In this document: positions 51,691-61,360 of the stretch, in pieces
Numbering within the stretch: the stretch's first letter is position 1
Layout of the letters: each line of letters begins with the position of its first letter
Assembly (NCBI RefSeq): GCF_005298175.1
Contig: NZ_SZYH01000002.1
Coordinates: 310,001 to 374,000 of the forward strand
DNA length: 64,000 nt
Source: Marinobacter panjinensis
Lineage (GTDB): Bacteria; Pseudomonadota; Gammaproteobacteria; Pseudomonadales; Oleiphilaceae
Reading direction: 5' to 3'
The notes under the pieces: generated by a model
The model's input: the letters and a program-made list of their open reading frames with translations, nothing else
Database searches by the model: none
Told to the model about the DNA's origin: nothing
Translations under genes and position numbers: made by a program

Positions 51691-52776
51691 ATGAAAACTG
51701 CCATCCCGCCGGCGAACTTTGTCGACCTGTTGCTGGATGCGGTTTGTGTGGTCGACCGTGATGGCTATGTGCGATATGTCAGTGCTGCCAGTGAGCGTGT
51801 TTTTGGTTATCAACCGCACGAGATGGTCGGTCGGCGCATCCTCGATTTTGTACACCCGGCGGACAAGGGGAAAACCCGGCAGGCAGTCAATGAGATACTG
51901 CAGGGTGAGCTGAAGCCCAACTTCGAAAACCGGTATGTCCGCAAGGATGGCTCGATAGCCCACATCATGTGGTCTGCACGCTGGTCCGAGGAAGAACAAA
52001 TTCGCGTGGCCGTGGCTCGTGATGTGACCGAGCGAAGGCGGTCGGAAGCCATGCAGGCGGCCATGTATGCGATATCTGAGGCAGCGAACAGTCCGGCCAA
52101 TTTGCCGGCCATGTACCAGCGAATTCACAAGGTGGTGGATGACTTACTGGTGGCCCCTGGCTTTATGGATGCGCTTGCTGAACCGAACGGCGAGGCGTTG
52201 AACATTCCTGATACCGAGAAGGACCGGGAGTTGCTCGAGTTTGTCAGAGTGCAGGTTGCGGCGGCCGTAGAGCGCAAGCAGATGCATTCCCAGCTGGAAT
52301 TTATGGCCAACTATGATCAGCTGACCGGCCTGCCCAACCGTCGACTGTTCATGGACCGGATTCACAAAGCGCTGGAGCGTGCGGCCAGGGACGAGTGTAA
52401 TCTGGCTGTGCTTTATCTGGACCTGAACAACTTCAAGGAGGTCAACGATGCCTACGGGCATTCAGCGGGCGACGAGGTTTTGCGGGTGATGGCTGAGCGG
52501 CTGGCGCAATGTGTGCGGGCGGCTGATACCGTTGGTCGCCTCGGTGGTGATGAATTCATCGTGTTGCTCGACACCATTGCACAATCGGACGACGCGTTCA
52601 GTGTTGCTGAAAAAGTACGTGCCTCGCTCAGTGAGCCCTATGAGTTGTCCATGGCAAGCCTGACCCTGATCCCCAGTATCGGCATCGCCGTATACCCGGA
52701 ACATGGGAAGGAGCCGGAAACGCTGATTTGCCACGCGGACGGCGCCATGTATCGGGTGAAGAAGGGGGAGAGGTGA
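51691..52776 (+). CDS. PAS-GGDEF diguanylate cyclase with a collapsed GAF domain
   Basis: A 361-residue soluble enzyme. A PAS domain covers about residues 8-115 (VVDRDGYVRYVSAASERVFGY, then DVTERRRSE). Residues about 122-195 keep both flanks of a GAF domain (MYQRIHKVVDDLLVAPGFM and ELLEFVRVQVAAAVERKQ) but lack the core of about 100 residues. The GGDEF domain has the intact active site LGGDEFIVLL and the start NYDQLTGLPNRR, so it should make cyclic di-GMP. No EAL domain or clear RxxD inhibitory site was noticed. It overlaps the serine hydrolase gene by four bases. Confidence 0.9.
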   Translation: MKTAIPPANFVDLLLDAVCVVDRDGYVRYVSAASERVFGYQPHEMVGRRILDFVHPADKGKTRQAVNEILQGELKPNFENRYVRKDGSIAHIMWSARWSEEEQIRVAVARDVTERRRSEAMQAAMYAISEAANSPANLPAMYQRIHKVVDDLLVAPGFMDALAEPNGEALNIPDTEKDRELLEFVRVQVAAAVERKQMHSQLEFMANYDQLTGLPNRRLFMDRIHKALERAARDECNLAVLYLDLNNFKEVNDAYGHSAGDEVLRVMAERLAQCVRAADTVGRLGGDEFIVLLDTIAQSDDAFSVAEKVRASLSEPYELSMASLTLIPSIGIAVYPEHGKEPETLICHADGAMYRVKKGER

Positions 52777-53819
52777 GCAGGTTCTTGCGCGGTTTGGCCA
52801 TCGCTCTGTTGGTGACGCCTTTGATTGCTTTCGCCACATCTGCCCGCACGGAAACGTCAGTCCCCCTGTTTCCGGGGTTGGCCGAGCAAGCTGTAGAGCT
52901 TGAACGCCTCCACAGCCTGGTGATCGCCGTGGATGGTGAACCTGTGTTTTCTCAGGCATTCCGGGGCCCCGGAACGGATGAGCCAGCCAATATTAAATCC
53001 CTGTCCAAAACAGTACTCTCTGCCGTTGTCGGCATAGCTATCGACCGTGGGGTATTCGTCAGTGTGAACCAGCCCGTTGCAGACATTCTGGATGTGCCGG
53101 CCGATGCCAGTAAAAGGGTCAATGAGGTGACCATTGGCAACCTTCTGTCCATGCAGGCTGGCCTGCAGCGCACCTCTGGCCGCTATTACGGCGAGTGGGT
53201 CAACAGCGACAACTGGGTAGACTATGCTCTCAGCAGGCCGTTCGTGGCCGAACCCGGTGCTGAAATGCTCTATTCCACCGGCAGTTACCATTTGCTGTCT
53301 GCGGCGCTCACCGCGAACACTGGCCGCAGCACCCTTGCGGTCACCCGTGACTGGCTGGGTGAGCCATTGGGCATCCGGGTTCGTCCCTGGCTGAAGGATC
53401 CCCAGGGCATTTACTTCGGGGGCAACGACATGCACCTGTCTCCCATGGCGCTGCTTAAAATCGGCGAATTGTATCGTAACGGCGGTGTGCATGCCGGCAA
53501 GCAACTGCTTTCGCCGGAGTGGATCGACCAGTCATGGACACAGCGAGGCACGTCCCGGTACACCGATGACCGCTACGGCTACGGCTGGTTCGTGACCGAT
53601 CTGGGAGGGCATCGCGCCTATTATGGCCGTGGTTACGGCGGGCAGATGCTGTACGTTTTTCCGGATCTGGAAATGACAGTGGTCATGACGTCTGATCCAC
53701 AACCGCCCGCGTCACCGTCTTTCATGCAGAAACAGAATGCACTGCTGGAAGAGTTTGTTATTCCTGCCTTCCCGCTTCCCCCTGCTTCCTCGCCTCAAAA
53801 CTCTCAAGCTCAACGTTGA
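52773..53819 (+). CDS. Serine hydrolase (class C beta-lactamase/DD-peptidase-like)
   Basis: A 348-residue exported protein from GTG 52773, after GGGGGAG and overlapping the cyclase stop. The N-terminal signal (RFLRGLAIALLVTPLIAFA) is followed by the catalytic S-x-x-K (KSLSKTVLS), a Y-S-T segment in EMLYSTGSYHLLSAAL taking the Y-x-N place, and GRGYGGQ in place of the KTG box. These features fit the esterase/beta-lactamase-like group rather than a true AmpC. Its last 62 bases overlap the convergent DUF2721 gene. Confidence 0.85.
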   Translation: MSRFLRGLAIALLVTPLIAFATSARTETSVPLFPGLAEQAVELERLHSLVIAVDGEPVFSQAFRGPGTDEPANIKSLSKTVLSAVVGIAIDRGVFVSVNQPVADILDVPADASKRVNEVTIGNLLSMQAGLQRTSGRYYGEWVNSDNWVDYALSRPFVAEPGAEMLYSTGSYHLLSAALTANTGRSTLAVTRDWLGEPLGIRVRPWLKDPQGIYFGGNDMHLSPMALLKIGELYRNGGVHAGKQLLSPEWIDQSWTQRGTSRYTDDRYGYGWFVTDLGGHRAYYGRGYGGQMLYVFPDLEMTVVMTSDPQPPASPSFMQKQNALLEEFVIPAFPLPPASSPQNSQAQR

Positions 53820-54171
53820 TGGCGTTGGTTGAGATCACGATTTCATACAGTGAATACAGCAAGGATATTGAAAGCAATATCAGGCTGATGCCGAACGCGA
53901 TGGCGCCAGCGAACTCGGCCCCCACAAACAGCACGAACATGGACATGGTGCAGAGGAAAAAGCTCAGCACACCGTAAGCCTGCATGCGTTTGGTCAGCAA
54001 AATGCGTTTGCGCAGCATGCTGATCTGCCTGGCGATCAGGGCATGGTCCTCTTCCGTGTCCATCTGCTTGAGCTGGCGGATCAGCTGGGCAAGTACCAGA
54101 AAGCGATTGGTATAGGCCAGCAGCAACAACGAAATCGCCGGAAACAACAGGGCGGGGGTGGTCAGTGTCAA
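53758..54171 (-). CDS. DUF2721 membrane protein
   Basis: A 137-residue protein. I place the start at TTG 54171 because AAGGAG lies six bases upstream and family sequence (LTTPALLFPAISLLLLAYTN) begins at that point; a longer open frame to 54426 lacks both. Three hydrophobic helices flank a charged helix (RQISMLRKRILLTKRMQAYG). The function of DUF2721 is unknown. The 3' end overlaps the convergent serine hydrolase by 62 bases. Confidence 0.78.
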   Translation of the reverse strand: MTLTTPALLFPAISLLLLAYTNRFLVLAQLIRQLKQMDTEEDHALIARQISMLRKRILLTKRMQAYGVLSFFLCTMSMFVLFVGAEFAGAIAFGISLILLSISLLYSLYEIVISTNAINVELESFEARKQGEAGRQE

Positions 54172-54425
54172 CGTCGGCTCCTTGATGGATTGAATCCTGG
54201 GCAAAAGGTCTTTCAGTCTATAGTCGGTTCGGGGCGTTAGCCAGCCAGTGTTATTGGCCTCAGGCGACGACAGATAAAACGACAGGCGGGAAATCCGAGA
54301 GGGCAGAACGACAAGAGCTGGCAGGCTGACGTTTTTGGTTGTGCCAGTGTCGTATTGGTTCACTCCGATAACTGCAAACACGGTCACATTAGAGCTATCG
54401 ACAACCCCGTAAGGGAGAGATAGCA
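54172..54425. promoter_or_regulatory. Control region before the one-carbon gene block
   Basis: These 254 bases separate the divergent DUF2721 and DmdA-like genes. AGGGAGAG before ATG 54426 is a good ribosome-binding site. I saw no clear -35/-10 pair and cannot recall a GbdR consensus securely enough to assign one. Confidence 0.35.
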
Positions 54426-55787
54426 ATGGCCGTTAAATTCGAACAAGCACCTCAGGACTATCCGCAACAACGGGCGGGAGCCGCGCGCCAGCCTGACAGC
54501 GTCGACCAGTCTGATCGTCGCGTTCCTATCAACCTGCGCCAGTCCGGTCCTACGCCGGTGGAGATGCTGATTTCCACACGGGTCCGCAAATCGCCCTACT
54601 GGCATCTGTCCTATGAGGCTGGCTGCTGGCGGGCAACCGTATACAACCGTATGTATCACCCCCGGGGTTATGTCCACCCGGAAGACGGCGGTGCCATGGT
54701 GGAATACGAGTCCCTGATAAACGACGTCACCATGTGGAACGTGGCTGTGGAGCGCCAGATCCAGGTCAAGGGCCCGGATGCAGAACGCTTTGTGAACTAC
54801 GTGATCACCCGGGATGCCACGAAGATAAAGCCCATGCGGGGCAAGTACGTCATCCTGTGCAACGAGGAGGGCGGTATCATCAATGACCCGGTGCTACTGC
54901 GGGTGGCCGAGGATGAGTTCTGGTTTTCTCTGTCAGACAGTGACCTGGAGTTCTGGCTGCGGGGTGTGAATATCGGTATGGGCTTCGATGTCAGCATCGC
55001 GGAAATTGATGTGGCACCGGTACAGATCCAGGGGCCCAAGTCCGAGGCGCTCATGGCGGATCTGTTCGGTGAAGGGGTGAAGGACATTCCTTACTACGGG
55101 CTGATGGAGGGCCAGGTTGCCGGCCACGACGTGATCGTTTCCCAGACGGGTTTCACCGGCGAAAAGGGCTACGAGATATACCTCAAGGAAGCCACCAAAT
55201 ACGCCGAGGACCTCTGGTACACCGTGCTTGCGGCGGGTGAACCCCACAACCTCCGGGTTATCGCCCCTGCCCACCATCGCCGGATTGCCGCGGGCATTCT
55301 CTCCTGGGGCCAGGATGTTGACCAGGAAACCCTGCCGTTCCAGTGCGCCCTGGCTTACCAGGTACCGCGCAACAAGGACGCGGACTACATCGGCAAGCAG
55401 AAGCTCGAGAAGGCCCGCGAGCAGGTCGATGCCGGTCGTCCGCCTTTCAGCCACATCATGGTGGGTATTCGCTTCGGCGGCGCACCGGTGACTGACTATG
55501 CCAACGATTTCTGGCTGATCAGTGGCCCTGACGGCGGTGAGCCCGAGGGCTATGTCACGTCACCCTGGTACTCCCCGGAACTGGAAACCAACATTGCACT
55601 CGCCTACGTGCCATTCGACCTGCGCGCCGTCGGCACGCACCTGACGGTCCACTTGCCGGTGGAGTATGCCGCAGCGGACGGCTCAACCAGTGTTGGGGCA
55701 GAAGTGGTGGAAGTGCCGTTCCGGCCTTCGGTGAACCCCAATGCCCGCGAGCGGGCCCGGGCCAAAGGCATCGACTTCGCCGATTAG
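54426..55787 (+). CDS. DmdA/GcvT-like tetrahydrofolate-dependent methyltransferase (aminomethyltransferase family)
   Basis: A 453-residue cytoplasmic protein. After an N-terminal extension of about 45 residues, VERQIQVKGPDAERFVNYVITRD, CNEEGGIINDPVLLRVAEDEFWFSLSDSD and VAPVQIQGPKSEALM resemble the DMSP demethylase DmdA more than glycine-cleavage GcvT. The later TGEKGYEIY segment and the C-terminal GYVTSPWYSPELETNIALAYV are also typical. It should move a methyl group to tetrahydrofolate. The substrate could be DMSP, a betaine or another methylated osmolyte; the betaine-type genes downstream favour a methylated amine, but true DmdA activity is not excluded. Confidence 0.78.
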   Translation: MAVKFEQAPQDYPQQRAGAARQPDSVDQSDRRVPINLRQSGPTPVEMLISTRVRKSPYWHLSYEAGCWRATVYNRMYHPRGYVHPEDGGAMVEYESLINDVTMWNVAVERQIQVKGPDAERFVNYVITRDATKIKPMRGKYVILCNEEGGIINDPVLLRVAEDEFWFSLSDSDLEFWLRGVNIGMGFDVSIAEIDVAPVQIQGPKSEALMADLFGEGVKDIPYYGLMEGQVAGHDVIVSQTGFTGEKGYEIYLKEATKYAEDLWYTVLAAGEPHNLRVIAPAHHRRIAAGILSWGQDVDQETLPFQCALAYQVPRNKDADYIGKQKLEKAREQVDAGRPPFSHIMVGIRFGGAPVTDYANDFWLISGPDGGEPEGYVTSPWYSPELETNIALAYVPFDLRAVGTHLTVHLPVEYAAADGSTSVGAEVVEVPFRPSVNPNARERARAKGIDFAD

Positions 55788-55862
55788 CAAACCGGCAGGG
55801 CGAGCGGCTGCGACCGCTCGATCCCTGCTTGCCCATACGAGTGACAATGGGGTGCATGGGTT

Positions 55863-56792
55863 ATGAAACTGGCGAGCAATAAACAGACGCTCGATCTCCG
55901 GGACTCGGAGGCGGCAGCACGGCTTCAGGCACTGGTGCGATCGGCTTCCATTGAAGCGACGCCCCGCCAGATACTGGCAGCGGAGCATTTGCCCGAGCTG
56001 CTGCCTGAGGGCACCTGCGTTTACGTGCCGTTTCTTCCAAAGGGGCAGTTCAGTGACACCCTGGCCGCATGCACGCGTCTGCTGGAGGTGGGTATGCAGC
56101 CGATTCCCCATGTACCGGCGCGAATGGCGGAGAGCCGCGGGCAGCTGCGGGACTGGTTGGCAGAATTGGAAGAGAACCACGTTGACCGGTTGCTACTCAT
56201 TGCCGGTGACAGTGATGCGGCCGCCGGGCCCTTTCCGGACACGTTGGCTGTGTTGGAGTCCGGCCTGCTGGCCCAGTTCCGGTTTCATGGAATCGGTGTC
56301 GCTGCCCACCCGGACGGACATCCCATGGCGGACCGGGCAACCCTGACCCAGGCCCTGGGTATCAAGCGCGAATATGCCCGTACCACGGCCACGCGGCTGT
56401 GGGTGGTGACGCAGTTTACGTTTGATGCCGACGTGGTCATCGACTGGCTGCAAAGCCTGGGCAATATTCTGGAAGAGGTGCCTGTGTACATCGGGATAGC
56501 GGGGCCGACGCGTATGAAAACCCTCATCGCCTATGCCGCCCAGTGTGGAGTAGGGGCATCTGCACGAGCGATGTTGCGCCGTCCCGGCAGCGCCAGACTG
56601 CTGCGTGCCTGGACGCCGGACGCCATGGTGCGTGCGCTGGTCCGGTATTGCCTGGACAACCCGGATACCCTGCTTCGGGGCATCCATCTCTTCCCGTTCG
56701 GCGGCTTGCGTCAGTCGGCGCAATGGATTCAAGAGCACAGCGGGTCCTTTGAGGACCAGAGAGGCCAGTTCCATGAGTCTTCAGTACAATAA
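55863..56792 (+). CDS. Methylenetetrahydrofolate reductase-like (MetF family) protein
   Basis: A 309-residue protein with a MetF-type TIM-barrel outline: [54 protein letters not shown] and [16 protein letters not shown] with [14 protein letters not shown]. It is a divergent relative of classical MetF (for example the flavin-binding N-terminal part is short). In this block it would oxidise methyl-tetrahydrofolate from the DmdA-like enzyme to methylene-tetrahydrofolate. It overlaps fhs by 20 bases. Confidence 0.8.
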   Translation: MKLASNKQTLDLRDSEAAARLQALVRSASIEATPRQILAAEHLPELLPEGTCVYVPFLPKGQFSDTLAACTRLLEVGMQPIPHVPARMAESRGQLRDWLAELEENHVDRLLLIAGDSDAAAGPFPDTLAVLESGLLAQFRFHGIGVAAHPDGHPMADRATLTQALGIKREYARTTATRLWVVTQFTFDADVVIDWLQSLGNILEEVPVYIGIAGPTRMKTLIAYAAQCGVGASARAMLRRPGSARLLRAWTPDAMVRALVRYCLDNPDTLLRGIHLFPFGGLRQSAQWIQEHSGSFEDQRGQFHESSVQ

Positions 56793-58509
56793 GCGGACAT
56801 CTGCAACACCAACGCCGGCGGAGTATCTGCCGCCGGGCACGCCCGACATCGAGATCGCCCGCTCGGTCCAGCCTCAGTCTATCCTGCTGCTGGCGCAACA
56901 GCGTTTCGGGCTGCCGGGGGAGAGCCTCGTGCCCTTCGGTCACTACAAAGCCAAGCTGGACATGGCCTATGTGGATACCTCCGCGACCGCGCCCCGGGGT
57001 AAGCTGGTGCTGGTCACCGCTATCACCCCGACGCCGGCAGGCGAGGGCAAGACCACCACCAGCGTGGGGCTGAACGATGGCCTGAACCGCCTGGGGGTGC
57101 GCTCTTCCGTGTGCCTGCGGGAACCGTCCCTGGGCCCCTGTTTCGGCATGAAGGGCGGAGCGGCTGGCGGTGGCCGGGCCCAGGTCATTCCGATGGAAGA
57201 CATCAACCTGCATTTCAATGGCGACTTCCATGCCATCACCACGGCTCACAACCTGCTGGCATCGCTGATTGACAACCACATTCATTGGGGTAACGAAGCC
57301 GGGCTGGACCCGCGCTATATAAGCTGGCGCCGGGTCATGGACCTGACCGACCGCTCCCTTCGCAACATGGTGTGCGGCCTGGGTGGGACGCTCCATGGCG
57401 TGCCCCGGGAATCCGGGTTCGACATCACTGTTTCTTCCGAGATTATGGCGATTCTATGCCTGGCGGATGGGCGTGCGGACCTGAAAGAGCGATTGGGGAA
57501 TATCATCATTGGCCGGCGCTTTGACATGACCCCGGTCACGGTTCGGGATCTGGGCATGGAGGGCTCGCTGACGGTACTGCTGAAAGATGCGCTGCAGCCA
57601 AATCTGGTACAGAGCCTGGAGCATAATCCGGTGTTCATCCATGGCGGACCGTTTGCCAATATCGCCCATGGCTGTAACTCCGTAACCGCCACCCGTGCCG
57701 CCCTGGCCCTGAACGAAGTGGTGGTCACCGAGGCCGGATTCGGTGCCGATCTGGGCGCGGAAAAATTCATTGATATCAAATGCCGGCAAACTGGCCTGCG
57801 CCCCGATGCCGCGGTGGTGGTGTGCACCATTCGGGCGCTCAAGATGCAGGGGGGAGTTCCCCGCAGTCAGATGAATCTACCCGACATGGACGCGCTCAGG
57901 AAAGGAGCGGCAAACCTGGAGCGGCACGTCCAAAACCTGCAGCAGTTCGGACTGACTCCGGTGGTATGCATCAACCGTTTTCCGGACGACACCGAGGAGG
58001 AGATGGCACTGGTTCAATCGATCAGTGAAGACCTGGGGGTCAGGGCTGTGCCCGCTGATCACTGGGCGACCGGCGGTGAGGGTGCCACTGAACTGGCGCA
58101 GGCGGTGCTTGACCAGATGGACGAGGGTACCCCGGAGGTCAAGTTCCTCTATGAGGACAGCCTGCCATTGGCAGACAAGATCCGCACCATCGCCAGTCGT
58201 ATCTATCATGCGGGCAGCGTGGAATTTACAACGGTGGCCAGGCGGCAACTGGAGGAATACGAGAGCCTGGGCTTCGGCCATTTCCCAGTGTGTATCGCCA
58301 AGACCCAATACAGTTTCTCGGCGGATTCGTCAGTGAAGGGCGCGCCGTCCGGGCACATGCTGCCGGTGAGGGAAGTGCGACTGGCGGCCGGTGCCGGGTT
58401 TGTGGTGGCAGTGTGTGGCGACATCATGACCATGCCGGGCCTGCCACGGCGCCCTGCAGCCCTGGACATTGCCCTGGACGAGAATGGTCTGGTGGTGGGG
58501 TTAACCTGA
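56773..58509 (+). CDS. fhs: Formate-tetrahydrofolate ligase
   Basis: A 578-residue enzyme (usual length about 560) from ATG 56773, inside the end of the MetF-like gene. Diagnostic segments are [17 protein letters not shown] (the P-loop), [37 protein letters not shown] and [18 protein letters not shown]. It interconverts formate plus ATP with 10-formyl-tetrahydrofolate; run in the reverse direction it would release formate and make ATP from demethylation. Its stop overlaps the convergent gbdR-like gene by nine bases. Confidence 0.95.
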   Translation: MSLQYNKRTSATPTPAEYLPPGTPDIEIARSVQPQSILLLAQQRFGLPGESLVPFGHYKAKLDMAYVDTSATAPRGKLVLVTAITPTPAGEGKTTTSVGLNDGLNRLGVRSSVCLREPSLGPCFGMKGGAAGGGRAQVIPMEDINLHFNGDFHAITTAHNLLASLIDNHIHWGNEAGLDPRYISWRRVMDLTDRSLRNMVCGLGGTLHGVPRESGFDITVSSEIMAILCLADGRADLKERLGNIIIGRRFDMTPVTVRDLGMEGSLTVLLKDALQPNLVQSLEHNPVFIHGGPFANIAHGCNSVTATRAALALNEVVVTEAGFGADLGAEKFIDIKCRQTGLRPDAAVVVCTIRALKMQGGVPRSQMNLPDMDALRKGAANLERHVQNLQQFGLTPVVCINRFPDDTEEEMALVQSISEDLGVRAVPADHWATGGEGATELAQAVLDQMDEGTPEVKFLYEDSLPLADKIRTIASRIYHAGSVEFTTVARRQLEEYESLGFGHFPVCIAKTQYSFSADSSVKGAPSGHMLPVREVRLAAGAGFVVAVCGDIMTMPGLPRRPAALDIALDENGLVVGLT

Positions 58510-59637
58510 GCCGGTGTCCTCGCCCGGGCCATGACCTGAGCCATAAAAGGTACCGTAGGTCGGCTCGGTGCGGGCGCGCCTGAGCGCCTGCAGGGAGGAT
58601 GACGGCAGACTGGTCATGGTCTCGGCCGGGGCGGTCTCGCTCGCTACCCGGGTATAAACCTCCATGCGCTCATACTTCGGAGCCCGCCCCATGACTTTAC
58701 GGTAGCACCGGCTGAAGTGGGTGGCGGACACGAAGCCGCACATGGAGGCGATCTCTACGATCGAACATGAGGTCTGTTTGAGCAGTCGCCGGGCACGGTT
58801 CAGCCGTACCCGCAGATAATAACGTGAGGGCGTGCAGCCCAGGTGTTTCAGGAATAATCGTTCAAGCTGCCGGCGCGATATGCCAGCCAGTGTCGCCAGT
58901 TCCTGCAGTTCAATGGGCTCTTCGATGTTGGCTTCCATCAGCTGGGCAGCCTCTGCCAGCTTGGGCTGCGCACAGGCCAGTCGGGGATGCATGGGCATGG
59001 GTTGCTGTTCGCTGTCTTCACGCACGCGGTCGCAGACAAACATGTGGGAAATTGCATTGCTGAGCTCTTTGCCATGGCGTCGTGCCAGGAAGCTGAGCAT
59101 CATATGCATGGGCACCGTGCCACCGGTACAGGTCATGCGTTCCCGCTCAACCGTAAACAGGTGATTGTTGGTCTGGACCCGGGGGAAGCCCTCCTGCATG
59201 GCTTCCAGGCATTCCCAGTGGGCGCTGCAGGCATGCCCGTCCAACAGGCCGGCACTGGCCAGGACATAGGGCCCGGTACAGACAGCGCCAAGCAGGACAT
59301 GCCGCCTGGCCATCTGCTTCAACCAAGCCACTTCCTTGCGGGAAAAACTCCGGGTGACATCGATACCTGCAACCACGATGACCAGGTCAAAGCTGTGTTC
59401 TTCCTGAATGGATCCGTCCGGCACCATGGTGATGCCATCACTGGCACGAGCGTAGTCACCTTCGGCGGTCAGCAGTTTCCAGGAGTAGAGTTCGGTGCCG
59501 GCCAGCTGGTTGGCCACGCGCAGGGGCTCGACCGCCGTGGCCAGTGCAATCAGAGTGAAGTTTTCGATCAGCAGGAAGCCGACCCGATAGGGCTCCTGGG
59601 AGGGCCTGTTGATGTGCGAACCTGTGTCCGTGCCCAT
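58501..59637 (-). CDS. gbdR: GbdR-like AraC-family regulator with an N-terminal DJ-1/PfpI domain
   Basis: A 378-residue regulator of the GlxA class. Residues about 15-190 are an amidotransferase-like (DJ-1/PfpI) sensor domain ([29 protein letters not shown] and [17 protein letters not shown]). Residues about 220-330 hold two AraC helix-turn-helix units ([19 protein letters not shown] and [23 protein letters not shown]). The length and neighbours (serine dehydratase, dimethylglycine dehydrogenase-like) match GbdR, which activates glycine betaine and dimethylglycine catabolism. An extra 45-residue C-terminal tail is present. It is divergent from the sda gene. Confidence 0.85.
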   Translation of the reverse strand: MGTDTGSHINRPSQEPYRVGFLLIENFTLIALATAVEPLRVANQLAGTELYSWKLLTAEGDYARASDGITMVPDGSIQEEHSFDLVIVVAGIDVTRSFSRKEVAWLKQMARRHVLLGAVCTGPYVLASAGLLDGHACSAHWECLEAMQEGFPRVQTNNHLFTVERERMTCTGGTVPMHMMLSFLARRHGKELSNAISHMFVCDRVREDSEQQPMPMHPRLACAQPKLAEAAQLMEANIEEPIELQELATLAGISRRQLERLFLKHLGCTPSRYYLRVRLNRARRLLKQTSCSIVEIASMCGFVSATHFSRCYRKVMGRAPKYERMEVYTRVASETAPAETMTSLPSSSLQALRRARTEPTYGTFYGSGHGPGEDTGSG

Positions 59638-59946
59638 GATAAACCCCCTTGCCCCTCCTGGGCCTGTTGCGGTGCCTGGTGCTTGGCATTTCAGTGTTAA
59701 CCACCGCTACCTGAACACTAGTTGTTGCACCCAAATTGTGCAATAAGTGATCAGTTACCGCGTAGCTTCATTCTAAGGCGGCGATCAGGTTATTCATGGT
59801 CCATATGCGACATCACTGCCCCGAACGTGGTCCCGATGCGACCAGTGGCGCTGTCGTAAATCATCGCACCAGTGTCGCCCGCAAGCATGCGATCGGGCAG
59901 CGGCGGCGATACTGTTGGTGTACATACCGAGGCAGGAGTCTGCAAC
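59638..59946. promoter_or_regulatory. Divergent control region between the gbdR-like gene and sda
   Basis: This 309-base region holds both promoters and the TTGCAC/GTGCAA inverted repeat (59725-59743). The gene to the right has CAGGAG eight bases before GTG 59947. No riboswitch-like conserved structure was recognised; a glycine riboswitch was specifically considered and not seen. Confidence 0.5.
59725..59743. promoter_or_regulatory. Candidate operator TTGCAC-N7-GTGCAA
   Basis: TTGCAC (59725-59730) and GTGCAA (59738-59743) form a perfect inverted repeat around CCAAATT, 88 bases upstream of the gbdR-like start and 204 bases upstream of the sda start. It is a plausible site for the GbdR-like protein or another regulator of the divergent pair. 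Confidence 0.45.
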
Positions 59947-61329
59947 GTGGCGATCAGTCTGTTCGAATTGTTCAAGGCAGGCATTGGCCCATCCAGTTCC
60001 CACACCGTGGGCCCGATGGAAGCGGCATGCCGGTTTGCCGGCACCCTGGAAGAGGAAGGAGTGCTGCCGTCCGTGTATCGCCTCAAAGTCTCTCTGTATG
60101 GGTCCCTTGGTGCCACTGGCAAAGGCCATGGCACCGGCCCGGCTGTGATGATGGGGTTGCAGGGCGCCAGACCTGACCGGATCGATCCCGAGGAAATGCC
60201 GGCTCAACTCGACCGTATTCGAAGCGCCGGCACCCTGTTACTGGCCGGGCAACACCCGGTTCGCTTCCGGGAAGCAACAGACCTGGTGTATTACCGCCGG
60301 AAGTCGCTGCCGCAACACCCCAACGGCATGATCTGCCAGGCGTTCGATAAGACAGGGCAGTGCCTGTGCGAAAAGACCTATTACTCTGTAGGTGGTGGTT
60401 TCGTGGTAGAGGGAAGCACCGACGGCACCCTGAGAATCCGTGAAGACGATACACCATTGCCGTACCCGTTCAGCAGCGGCAAAACGCTGCTGGCCCTTTG
60501 CCGGGACCAGCACCTTTCCATTGCCGACATCATGCTCGCCAACGAGCAGGCCTGGCGCACGCCGGATGAGATTCGCAAAGGTATTCTCGAGCTCTGGCAA
60601 ATCATGCGGGCGTGCGTGCAGAACGGTATTCGTCATGAGGGGGAGTTGCCCGGAGGCCTTAAAGTGCGTCGCCGGGCGGCATCACTCTACGGCTCGCTGA
60701 TGGACAAAAAGCGGGTAGATCTGATTTCACCGTCCTTGAGTGCGCTGGACTGGGTCAATCTCTATGCCCTGGCTGTCAACGAGGAAAACGCCGCCGGCGG
60801 AAGGATTGTGACGGCGCCTACCAATGGCGCGGCGGGCATCATTCCTGCGGTGCTCCACTACTACTGGGAGTTCTGCCCCGGGGCAGACGAGGAGGGCATT
60901 ATTCGCTTTATGCTGACCGCCGCGGCCATAGGCGCGCTGTTCAAGGAAAACGCCTCCATATCCGGAGCCGAAGTGGGCTGCCAGGGCGAAGTTGGTTCTG
61001 CCTGCGCCATGGCCGCGGCCGGACTTGCAGCGGCCACGGGTGGTTCACCGGAGCAGGTTGAGAACGCTGCCGAAATCGGCATGGAGCATCACCTGGGCAT
61101 GACCTGTGACCCCATTGGCGGGCTGGTGCAGATTCCCTGTATCGAGCGCAATGCCATGGCTTCCGTCAAGGCCATCGACGCCGCGATTATGGCCCTGCGG
61201 GGTGATGGCAAGCACTACGTGTCCCTCGACAAGGTGCTGCACACCATGAGGGAGACCGGCCGCGACATGCTGGACAAATACAAGGAAACCGCGAGGGGTG
61301 GGCTGGCGGTCAACATCATCGAATGCTGA
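59947..61329 (+). CDS. sda: L-serine ammonia-lyase (L-serine dehydratase)
   Basis: A 460-residue enzyme from GTG 59947 ([20 protein letters not shown]), chosen because CAGGAG precedes it and the family begins here. It is the single-chain bacterial type with the alpha and beta parts fused. Residues expected for the [4Fe-4S] cluster appear in [14 protein letters not shown] and [12 protein letters not shown]. It converts serine to pyruvate and ammonia. Beside GbdR and dimethylglycine dehydrogenase-like genes it likely drains serine made from glycine during betaine breakdown. Confidence 0.93.
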   Translation: MAISLFELFKAGIGPSSSHTVGPMEAACRFAGTLEEEGVLPSVYRLKVSLYGSLGATGKGHGTGPAVMMGLQGARPDRIDPEEMPAQLDRIRSAGTLLLAGQHPVRFREATDLVYYRRKSLPQHPNGMICQAFDKTGQCLCEKTYYSVGGGFVVEGSTDGTLRIREDDTPLPYPFSSGKTLLALCRDQHLSIADIMLANEQAWRTPDEIRKGILELWQIMRACVQNGIRHEGELPGGLKVRRRAASLYGSLMDKKRVDLISPSLSALDWVNLYALAVNEENAAGGRIVTAPTNGAAGIIPAVLHYYWEFCPGADEEGIIRFMLTAAAIGALFKENASISGAEVGCQGEVGSACAMAAAGLAAATGGSPEQVENAAEIGMEHHLGMTCDPIGGLVQIPCIERNAMASVKAIDAAIMALRGDGKHYVSLDKVLHTMRETGRDMLDKYKETARGGLAVNIIEC

Positions 61330-61360
61330 CCGCCATGCCTATTGACGGATAACCGGTCAG
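61326..61360. terminator. Inverted repeat shared by the convergent sda and flavoprotein genes
   Basis: CTGACCG (61326-61332) and CGGTCAG (61354-61360) are perfect arms around 21 bases. Both stop codons lie within the arms, as at 23067-23090. No T-run follows, so its role as a terminator is tentative. Confidence 0.4.

Noticed and set aside
59638..59946. Glycine riboswitch before the serine dehydratase gene
   Set aside because: No tandem aptamer-like conserved segments could be found; only a simple inverted repeat is present.
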